A stretch of DNA of 64,000 bases from Gibbula magus (taxonomy: Eukaryota > Mollusca > Gastropoda > Trochida > Trochidae): the NCBI GenBank assembly GCA_936450465.1, contig OW388304.1:41664914-41728913 (forward strand), read 5' to 3'. The notes beneath the pieces are model-generated. The model was not told where the DNA came from. It did not search any database and saw only the letters and a list, made by a program, of their open reading frames with translations. This document shows positions 55,481-64,000 of this stretch, piece by piece. The first letter of the stretch is position 1. Every line of letters begins with the position of its first letter. Both the position numbers and the translations under genes were made by a program.

Positions 55481-56224
55481 TAATGCTCTTGGTTAATATC
55501 GCACTGACGTTTAGAATGATTTTTAAAACAAATCTACAATTATCTTCACTTTGTTAAAACTGCACTGTGTCAGATGATTTCGTGTTTTCGAATATCCATC
55601 CATACAAGCGGAAATACTCGGGTAAACTCCCGGTTACGCTTTTCAATGATTCGTAAACAGTTTTAGGATTCGCATAAAAAGAGTGGAATTTTGCGAAAGT
55701 AGTTCGTGTATTTGACCTTTGACCAGTTTTGTATATTTATTAGATTTGGATACCAATTTTATCAGATTGCTTTATTGCATCGATAGCACTCTCCATAATT
55801 TATGATAAAAGAAACTTACATCTATTTTACTCTCTTTAGCGCCATCTATACCCGATAACATTCCTTTGTTGTATTCTTACGCTAGGGTAAGTAATTTCCA
55901 TCTCGTTCGTTCCTCAAACGATATAAATAACATGTATCTCTGATAATTTACTCAGTCTCTGTTATGTTGTCTAACCCAAATACTGTATTTTTAACCAACA
56001 AAACCTGCCAACTTATTTTATATAGAAGAAGAGATATTTTATACAACGGTATGTACATTGTAAATCACTTTAAGTAGTTTAGTGTAACAGTTATTAATTT
56101 TCTTGTGCGTCTCGTAACCCTGAATTGCTGGCTCGGTATGTACAAAAACATTAAGTTTTTAATGTATTTTTTTCTGTATGTTTATTAACATTGTACAAGT
56201 GAGACCAAAATGAGCTAAACTCAT
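55481..56224. other. Unassigned spacer
   Basis: No gene or repeat is recognised. Confidence 0.4.
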
Positions 56225-56700
56225 TCCACGAGTGATAATCAGGTCACGCCAATTTTTAAAACATTTTCTGTTCATATTTCTGAGAAATCTCGAAATTTCG
56301 AATCTCCTTATAAGTAAACGAGATGGGAGAGTACAAAAAGGGTGTTTTTGGCTTGTTATATGTCTTCTTTCAATAAAGAAGTGTCAACAAATTAAGATCC
56401 AAGAATTTTATGCATGTCAACAACATCTTGATTTAATTGGATTTCTACATTTTATGAGATTTATGATTTTCAAGTTTAAATCCAAACATTCTTGTCAAAA
56501 AACATTTGGAAAAAGCGATGACAACACCTCAAAGATACTTCAACAGACATTTAAATAAAAATACCTGTATTATACTCTGATTGTGTATGCAATTACGAGT
56601 ATCTCTTTACAAATCATGTTCCTATGAAAACAAAACCCGTTCAAAATCGATATTCCACGGGATATGTATTTTTTATGTACACTGTTGAAATTATGTTGAC
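56225..56700. mobile_element. MITE family C, copy 3 (degraded ends)
   Basis: The interior matches copy 2 at 46.7-47.1 kb ('aaacattttctgttcatat', 'gtgtcaacaaatt', 'tatactctgattgtg'). The terminal repeats are not intact. Confidence 0.68.
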
Positions 56701-56865
56701 GTCAATAAATGTCAAGACTGTTGTTTTTATACCGATATAAAAGACGACACTCGGTATATCCGCAACAGGGACATGGGTGTCTGAACATGGTGATTTATTT
56801 TCAAATTAGAAGAGGTAGATGTGCTTACAAAACAACAAGAAGTATCTCAACTAACAAGAAGTATC

Positions 56866-57395
56866 TAAACTAACGAGCAAAAGAAAGTATAACATTCAGT
56901 TGTTTTCGATTAATTCAATATTTTAAAAAATGAGATGTATTTGATCATGGCACGATGAAATAACATCTTTCGGTGCTAATTTGAATACTTGGTTATTTTT
57001 TTAAATTAAAATATAATTTTTTTAAAGTAGAAAGAGGTTACAAATGAAATTTACACCAATCCCTATCATGTTTAAAATGGTGTAAATATGTGCAGAACGA
57101 GGCACAATTATTGATTTTCACATAGAGTATATGCTATATGTCGATGAACAGTTGTATTTTATCAAAATTAATTTTTTGGAATTTTATAATTTTTAATTTT
57201 TAATTAATTTAATTAATTTTTAAAAACAAACATGTAGAGGTATTCTTTGACTGATTTTTGTTTTTGACTAAGTTCCAAAACTATTAACTTTTGAATAGGA
57301 CTTCGAAAACTCTAGAAATTGACATTGAAAGTTATACGTTTGATGATTGAAACGGAATGTTATAAATTTAGTTTCTTTTGCACGTCAGTTTAGTT
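56866..57395. mobile_element. MITE family B, copy 3
   Basis: The ends TAACGAGCAAAAGAAAGTAT and CTTTTGCACGTCAGTTTA are inverted. The interior aligns with copies 1 and 2. Confidence 0.8.
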
Positions 57396-57820
57396 TTGGG
57401 TAAATGACTTTGCTTGTGTAAAGAAATGATGCGACGTATTTTGTGAAAGTTCTCAGTGTGAGTGGTATCATGCGATTTTAGGAGCTTCGACAGCATGTTG
57501 GTTGACCAGTCCATCATTAAACAATGTTTTAAATCTACGGGTTAGCCAACGTTAATTATTGCTATAAAAGATATTTTCTAACGAAGCGAACATAAAATAT
57601 ACATAAGTGGAACAGGCTGCTGCAAGTTGCACACAACGCTTCCGGATCGACCACATGTAACGCAGGGATGCACGTGTTGCTTCATGGCTGAGCAAGCTGA
57701 ATCCCATGTATATGTATGATCACCTCAAACACTTAATAGAGCGACAGCGACAGCAACGTTTTGGTTTTTATCATATGAAATTACGTAAATTTATGCATTA
57801 AGATACATACATTTAAATCT
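57396..57820. other. Unassigned spacer
   Basis: No gene or repeat is recognised. Confidence 0.4.
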
Positions 57821-57905
57821 CTGTTTTAATGCTGTTCTGTAAAACAAATTTCTGGAAGGCAATAAGTATCTGGAAGGCAATAAGTATTATTGTTATCATT
57901 AAAAG
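57821..57905 (+). mobile_element. 3' tail of a CR1/L2-group LINE
   Basis: 'gtaaaacaaatttctggaag' and 'gcaataagtattattgttat' match the 3' end of the LINE at 30,170-30,230. Only the tail is present, with a short internal duplication. Confidence 0.6.
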
Positions 57906-58170
57906 TATTGATAGCATGATTAAACGTAGTCGAAAAGACACAATTAAGAAGTTCAATATGTAAAAAACAAAGGCAGGAATTTATAATTCACAATATTAAA
58001 ATATCAAAATATAAAACTCATTCTAAAAGTATATTTTAGGCGCCTAAATTTCTTTGATCAATTGTTACTCGCGTAGACTTATGCAGCTGATAACATTATA
58101 GTTACGATTTATCTTGAGTTCGATTAATGTATAGCTCCGAATTCCTTATAAGAATTTTCAAAACTGTTAA

Positions 58171-58275
58171 TATTGAACTGCACTCCAATTCTCTTCCCAC
58201 AAAGGTTACTACTTTCAGATTTCCGAAAATCTGAAGGGAGTAACCTCTGTGGGAAGAGAATGCTGCACTCAATAT
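58171..58275. repeat. Fold-back repeat with about 45-bp arms
   Basis: The left arm contains TCTTCCCACAAAGGTTACTA and the right arm contains the inverse TAACCTCTGTGGGAAGAGAA, separated by a few bases. Confidence 0.82.
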
Positions 58276-58478
58276 AATAAACCAATTTTTACCTGATAAA
58301 TAAATAAATACATTTTTTTACCTGATCAAGCATGGCATACGACTTTAATTAAACGACTGTTAATGTGTATTGGCCGAGCGTTACCGAAGGTCTTACATAA
58401 ACTTTGCCCGAGCTTCGTAAAGGTCGTTTGATTATTGGTACCAAATTTGTAATTTGTCTTTTCTCTTTAAGGCACATT

Positions 58479-58985
58479 TTAAAGGTACATCCATTGTGTT
58501 GTTTGGGGTCACATTTGCCCAACGTTATAAATTGTGTCATTTTATCGAGAAGTTTTCACTGTTGCAGAAAATTGCCATTTCGATGACATTTGACTCGGTA
58601 TACCGTCAATATAAAGGTAAAGTCGCGATTTCTGATCGAAAACCAGACAATATACCGCGTGTGGCGCACGTCAATTGGTTAAACGTAATTTTTGAAACTT
58701 ATTTACAAAAAACAAGTAGACAACTTTGGGTTGATAATGGGATAATAGGTCTTACTGCGGTAGGTAACTACTGTGCATGTAAATGGGACGTGTAGTTTTG
58801 ATTTCTGCACATGTATAATGATGCTGCTCGATTTTAATTGGAAACTAGTAATTATTATATATTTGGCGATTGGGGATGAATAGGCAAGTTGAGTAAAACT
58901 TTTGAACTGAAATCAACACATATCGTACGTTGGCGCGTATTGAAATACAATAAAATGTTATGAAACACAATGGATGCATCTCAGG
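58479..58985. mobile_element. MITE family D, copy 1
   Basis: The left end AAAGGTACATCCATTGTGTT follows TTAA at 58,479; the right end reads AACACAATGGATGCATCT. About 500 bp and non-coding. The right border lacks a clear TTAA. Confidence 0.75.
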
Positions 58986-59085
58986 TCTTTTTTCTAGGTT
59001 TTAACAAAAGAAAGGGACAGATATCTCTTTTAATTCTTTAGCGTCAGAAAACATTAGACATTGAACATGTCACTCGTTTCTGTTG
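58986..59085. repeat. Dispersed repeat E, copy 1
   Basis: Shares 'caggtctttttt', 'gggacagata', 'gaaaacattagacattg' and 'atgtcactcgtttctg' phrases with the last 110 bp of the window. Confidence 0.55.
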
Positions 59086-60254
59086 AACTGGAGTGTAGGA
59101 GTGATATTTTTGACCATTTGGAATAGTAACACATATTTAAGAGGGTTTGTGATTTATAAATAACTGCCTAAATTTTTTTTTTTTAACTCGTGAAAAGTTT
59201 GTTTTAAATGAAATTTCTCGCTTTATCGCATCATTTTTGTCAGCTTGTAAAGACCAGAATAATTTTGTGTTGGCCTAAGAACTCGTCATTACGAGTTGGC
59301 AGTGGCTTTGTTTGATTCGTTTAAGCGGTGTATACACCGACCACGTGTCCGGCGTACGCCATTCCTGGACCAGGCTGAAGTTGAAACAAGTGTATCAGCG
59401 CACAGGAAGACGTTACATCCCTCAACTAGCGTCAATAAACATGTCATTTATATCATACAAGTATTTTTTGGAAATTATTTCAAAACTTGGATTACTATCA
59501 TATTAGCGTGTAATGCATTGTTTTAAAGAACCAGTACTTTTTAAAAATAAATTAGTCAACTATCCAATTGTCAAAAGCAAATTCATTAAAAAAAAAGTTA
59601 TTGAGTGTCGCGAGGATAACATTATAACATTTCAAACCGGCGCATGCGGAGTACGCCTAAGGCGTGCGCCGCGTTCCAATTTAAGTGATTCGCCGGTTAC
59701 GCCGCTTTCGGCGGCGTATGCCAGGTAGCGCGCCAGGGCCCGAATCAAGCATAGCCAGTGACATAATACTTTTCCGCGGATGATATCCTCTGCAACATTC
59801 ATTTGAAACAAGTTCATGCAACCGTGAACATTTTCAAGCGCACGTGCTTTTCATGCAGATTAAAATGTTATGGAATGTCAAATAAACATTTGCACGTGCA
59901 GCTCGTGCTTTGTGACCAGTGTTTAGTCTACTGCCAAATGCCCATCGGTGACACTTGTCTTGCACTGGAAAGAGAATCAACTTGTGATTATACTTAAATA
60001 AATGAAAAGTGATCGTACTGATATGAATTATGTTAAGATAAGAATAAATAAGATAATACTTTATTATCACGAAGGAAACTTTGGTTACATCATAAAACAC
60101 ATAAGAACGACACAGAAAATTCAATCACAACATATCACATTCATTACAGGTACATTAATATTGATTGAGAAAAAGAAGATGAAGAAGATTTTGAATACAA
60201 AACACAGGCAAGTAGATAAATTACTTCCAAAACCCTCACCCTACTAGATACAAC
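59086..60254. other. Unassigned sequence with a local GC-rich patch
   Basis: A CpG-rich stretch lies at 59,635-59,745 with short palindromes such as TACGCCGC-tttcg-GCGGCGTA. No exon could be supported; the frames here lack codon or splice support. Confidence 0.4.
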
Positions 60255-60617
60255 TTAAAGGCGCTGTAGCACGTTTTTTGCAAATTTTATTTTTTCAAAT
60301 TTCTCATTTATAATGATTGTTTATGTCATTTATATTTACTTTAGAGGGTAAAACATCTTATTACACAAACCAATGATCCGTAGTGGTAATAACGGTGCTG
60401 CGTATAAAGCCAAAATTGCATGGCGGCCATTTTATTGTGAACACATTTTATTATATTCGAATGACAAAAAAAATTCCCATGGCTTTACGGAACCATGTAC
60501 ACTCATTTGCAACTTGATTTTCCGAAGAGAGAAGGGTGTTTTACTATTGTTGACATTATTTTTCAAATACATTTCATCGACTTATTTCAGCAAAAAAACG
60601 TGCTACAGCGCCTTTAA
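60255..60617. mobile_element. MITE family A, copy 6 (full length)
   Basis: TTAA at 60,255-60,258 and 60,614-60,617 flanks a 355-bp element with ends AGGCGCTGTAGCACGTTTTT and AAAACGTGCTACAGCGCCT. Confidence 0.88.
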
Positions 60618-61113
60618 AGGTGCATCCATTGTGTTTCAACTTTTATTTGGCTTTAATACGTTCCAACACACCATATGTGCTGTTCACAATACAAATATAT
60701 TCACTCAGCTGGCATATTCATCCCCAATCGCAAAATATATTACAATTACTAGTGATTTACTATTAAAATCAAGTAAACATCATTATGCATGCGTAGAAAC
60801 CGAAATTGCACGACCTATTTACATGCACAGTAGTTATATGACCTATGAAACATTATAAACCCAAATTTGATATTTAATCTGTTATAATTAAGATTTCAAA
60901 AATTGCGTTTGACTCATTTCGGCGCGTCAATCGCGATGCATTGTCCGATTTTCGATAAGAAATCACTACTATTACCTTCATATCGTCAATATACTGAGTC
61001 GACTTTCATCAAAATGGTAATTGTTGGTAACAGTTTGTAGCTCTCGATAAAGTAACGCCATTTATAACGTTTGAAGTATGTGACCCCCAACAACGCAATG
61101 GATATACCTTTAA
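60614..61113. mobile_element. MITE family D, copy 2, sharing TTAA with family A
   Basis: It begins AAGGTGCATCCATTGTGTTT directly at the right TTAA of the family A copy and ends ACGCAATGGATATACCTT before TTAA at 61,110-61,113. It is collinear with copy 1 read in the opposite direction. Confidence 0.78.
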
Positions 61114-62022
61114 GATAAACAATATCGAAGTTATTATCACGAAAACAAATGTTTTCTTTGCACTTCTAAACGCCCTTAAAAGACAAGTTACTAATTGTCT
61201 CGTAACCACAACAAACATACGTAAATATAAGAAAAACACATCACCATGTCCATACCTGCTAGGGATATCACGGGTGTCATCTTTCAGATTGCTTTGACAA
61301 AACTGTGACATAACTATTCCGTTTATACATATCATGTCAAGGAAGAATTATCACCCAACCAATAAACATGTGAACATAGGCAACGTAATACTCGTGTCGT
61401 CATTTGCAGAATAATGGGGACAAAAGCGTCCATGCACATGTTAGTCTTCTTCGTGGCCCCTTGCATTATATTATGTGCTTAATGCACCCTAAACCCAAAC
61501 ATATTCGTATATATAGCATATTTTACTTCAGATGTTTGGCTTATAGAACCTATCGCATTACATGTATATACTTGATACTTCAAGTTGGGGATATTTGAAT
61601 TCTTATTATTGATATTATATATGTATGTCTATAAAATCACAGATCAGTATTCATAATATCAAAGGTGTATATATCTTACTATTTTGTCCAGTATATTTAG
61701 TTTTATAATCGAGTAGCTCTTAACGCTTTAAAGTGACATATGTATAACGTATATGTTTCTACAAATCTATCTGTGATGTGACAGACACATGTGATTGATG
61801 TCAGAAATATTTCATCTACAACATGACAGCTTGAAATATATATCACGAGAGTCAAAGATGTTCAAAGATACCTCAGCATCGGGATTAGCGCGCCACTGAT
61901 GTTATAAGACTGATTTTCCTTTATTGTATTCTACGTAATATATGACGAAGAAACAATGGTAAAAGCTTCCGAGGCTGCGAGATTTTCAAGTGCTTAGTGT
62001 TATCGATTAGTTGTCTCAAAGA
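61114..62022. other. Unassigned sequence
   Basis: No gene or repeat is recognised. Confidence 0.4.
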
Positions 62023-62337
62023 ACCGGGAGTGTGATAGTGCAGTGGTTAGCGCGTTTGACGTCGGATCAAGAGGTCCGTGGTTCGAATCCCGCCAGGGGC
62101 ACGGAAACTGTGCCTTCAGTTGAGAACTGTTCTGCACGCAGTAAGGTTCAGTGCATTGCTACACTGAATTTCAGTGTACTACCATCCATGGTTAGCAAGT
62201 TCCAGCAAGTTGCTCACATGGTTCATAGCCACATGGTGTTGTGGGTTTACTTGCAAAAATACTAGCAGCCGTAATATAAGTGGAATACCCTTGAAAACGG
62301 CATTAAACCCAAAATCATCTCACCTCACCTCACCTTT
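62023..62337 (+). mobile_element. tRNA-derived SINE, full length
   Basis: The head has an A-box-like TAGTGCAGTGGTTAGCGCG and a B box GGTTCGAATCCC, the internal promoter of RNA polymerase III. The body continues to 'ataagtggaatacccttgaa' and a tail of TCACC repeats (62,318-62,335). A truncated relative lies at 32,396-32,590. Confidence 0.85.
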
Positions 62338-62689
62338 CAAAGAATCTATTGCATTATATCCCGAGTAGCAATTCATTCATTAAAATGACATATATGTTAT
62401 GTTTCTAATACGAACCTCTTTGTTTTAACACGTATGAATCAACGCTATATAATAAGTATTTTTCACGACAGCTCGAACTCATTTGATTTCAACGACACAT
62501 ACATGTACACTCTCGATTAGCACGTGCAACTCGTAATTAAAACATAGGTCACACGTAGGTAAACAAAATCTACCCCTATATACCGTACTCTGTTATGTAG
62601 GAGGTAGGTTTTTTTGGGCTACGTTTTACCTATATTTTAATTACGATATCGAGTTCCAGTGAAGTCACTAATTGTGACGTCATTGGACT

Positions 62690-63260
62690 GCTTATCCTTT
62701 ATTGTATTCTACGTAATGTATGAAAACAATTTCAAGAACAACAACTTTTATGTTGAACCCTGTCATCAAAATCTTTATAGTTGAGGAGCTTCAGGCATCG
62801 CAAACGTCGTCGAGGGGTCCAAAACAAGCATGTTTTTTGTTAATATAAAGTAAAAAAGTGTTTTAGTACTTTTTTAATATTCAGAAGGTCATAACGCGTT
62901 AATTATGTATGCAAACTGAATGTTGATTACTTCTACTGGATATTAAGGCACAACGATGTCTATGTCACGCCTTAGTATGAAAATATTAACCCTTTTTCTC
63001 ATACACGAGAAACATAATGTAGGGGTCCTTTAATATATGATATTTTTTTCAGAGGAGCATTTTCTATGGAGAATACTGAAGATAGAGACACTTTATAAAT
63101 GAGCTATCAATCATGTCTTGACTTTATTGATAGCTCATTTTCAAGCAGGGCAGCTGATTAATGAAATGATGCTGAAGTCAAACGTGGGATTCAAGGTCAA
63201 GCAGCAGTCCTAGTTAGGTCTTCAAGACGAATGTCTGAAGGCTATTCTTATCGTCGTGAT
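62690..63260. repeat. Dispersed repeat, second copy (related to 24.7-25.47 kb)
   Basis: Collinear with 24,995-25,450: 'caacaacttttatgttga', 'gcatcgcaa', 'gtcgaggggtcc', 'aattatgtatgcaa' and 'taatgtaggggtcc'. An inner inverted pair 'aaatgagctatcaatcatgt' / 'tattgatagctcat' occurs near 63,100. Confidence 0.68.
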
Positions 63261-63299
63261 TCTTCTTCAGATCTTATTATTTTTGTCCAAAAAAACAAA

Positions 63300-63832
63300 C
63301 ATTTACGCGATGCACGTGCGTGAAAGAATCCATTTCATGATGGTTGTAGCTACGTGTTTCATATCCGATGAATGAGCACCGACATTTTCTTCATAATGAT
63401 TCATATTTGTGTAACATAATGAAAATTTATTGTTTGAACTGCAAGATAATCGCATATGCATGTTACGTGAAAACTTCCCTAAGCAAGGCATAACTCTTGC
63501 CAGTCTCCATTACTGGCTGATTTAACCCTTGCAATATATCCCTCTCAATGCCGTGCCAAGATAGTGGGTCGTTGCACCTGAAATGCAGTTCGGGCCCAAA
63601 TTTCCTAACACAGATATCTTAAGGAAATACTGTAAGGGCTAAATCAGCCAGTAATGGAGACTGGAAAGAGGTATGCCTTGCGTTTGGAAGTTGGTTTCAT
63701 GACGTCGTACTTGGTTTAAGATGGAGAAAACATTCGGAGTTGTGAATTTGTGAAAAATATTAAACTCGCCCCATTCAGAGTTGGCTGATAATTTTAACGA
63801 ATCCACTGCTCCTCATACATTATCCATTAGGC
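63300..63832. repeat. Third, diverged copy of the 44-kb fold-back repeat, split by a MITE
   Basis: 63,305-63,480 matches 44,015-44,170 ('cacgtgcgtg', 'aatccatttcatga', 'catatccga', 'aaatttattgttt'). 63,720-63,832 matches the palindrome region ('agatggagaa', 'aactcgcccc', 'taacgaatc'). A smaller element lies between. Confidence 0.72.
63485..63680. mobile_element. Nested MITE with about 40-bp inverted ends
   Basis: CCAGTCTCCATTACTGGCTG (63,499 on) and its exact inverse ending at about 63,665 form perfect 25-bp inner repeats. The similarity continues outward (AAGGCATAACTCTT against AAGAGGTATGCCTT). It interrupts the fold-back repeat. Confidence 0.82.
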
Positions 63833-63889
63833 CCCCCAAAAAGGAATTTGTTTCTGGTTTTTCGCCCGCATCAGTTTAAAACCCCCGCC

Positions 63890-64000
63890 TCAGGTCTTTT
63901 TTTCCAAGTTTAAAAACACATAAGGGGCAGATAACTTTAAAAACAAAAATTAGCCTAGAAAATCATTGGACACTGCAAATGTCACTCATTTCTGATGAGA
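63890..64000. repeat. Dispersed repeat E, copy 2 (cut by window end)
   Basis: Matches 58,986-59,085 in order: 'caggtctttttttccaag', 'ggggcagata' and 'aatgtcactcatttctg'. Confidence 0.55.

Noticed and set aside
59635..59745. CpG-rich patch as a promoter island
   Set aside because: It is only about 100 bp, contains short palindromes and has no neighbouring exon.
62035..62105. Possible tRNA gene
   Set aside because: The tRNA-like head is followed by a SINE body and TCACC tail, and a second truncated copy of the body lies at 32.4 kb.

Overview
The window is eukaryotic, AT-rich and dense with transposons. It most resembles a marine lophotrochozoan, probably a mollusc. The reasons are GT-AG split exons, mollusc-style tRNA-derived SINEs, L1/Tx1-like and CR1/L2-like LINEs, a DIRS element, Gypsy pol and many short inverted-repeat elements. 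The species and phylum are inferred. No complete conventional host gene is present. Most long reading frames belong to mobile elements, and nearly all of these are broken.

Host genes. Two paralogous plus-strand genes of an unrecognised family stand out. Gene 1 (455-2674, 5' part outside the window) and gene 2 (28166-38114, 5' end not found) are built from a repeated two-exon cassette. Exon A (70-73 bp) carries Cys-x-Cys and a later Cys. Exon B (102-137 bp) carries three more Cys. Splice phases are fixed, so each A+B pair is normally a multiple of three and encodes about 64 residues with six cysteines. Both genes end in a short exon for a hydrophobic tail like a GPI-anchor signal. I infer a secreted, lipid-anchored, cysteine-rich repeat protein. 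Gene 2 has five cassettes. In cassette 1, cysteines 2 and 5 are both lost, which suggests a C2-C5 disulfide. Cassettes 2 and 4 carry frame-disrupting lesions.

Layout. 1-2.7 kb: end of gene 1, with two MITEs in its last intron. 4.6-8.95 kb: near-complete CR1-like LINE (minus). 9.2-10.8 kb: 5'-truncated L1/Tx1 copy (plus). 11.2-13.3 kb: MITEs and a long hairpin. 13.3-15.9 kb: decayed L1/Tx1 pieces. 16.1-19.6 kb: Gypsy pol (minus), interrupted by an insert rich in about 130-bp tandem repeats. 19.8-24.7 kb: DIRS-type element with inverted terminal repeats and an internal complementary region but no visible tyrosine recombinase. 24.7-28.1 kb: dispersed repeats. 28.2-38.1 kb: gene 2, whose introns hold a LINE, a SINE, MITEs and minisatellites. 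39.5-43.3 kb: MITEs and a LINE fragment. 43.4-46.6 kb: a 1585-bp unit duplicated head to tail. 48.5-55.5 kb: a 28-bp perfect inverted-repeat pair enclosing a young L1/Tx1 insertion with a target-site duplication, plus older LINE pieces. 55.5-64 kb: more MITEs, a SINE and fold-back repeats.

How it works together: the only candidate cellular function is the cassette gene pair. The rest is a layered record of transposition, with several MITE families using TTAA targets and one Mutator-like insertion carrying a 9-bp duplication.
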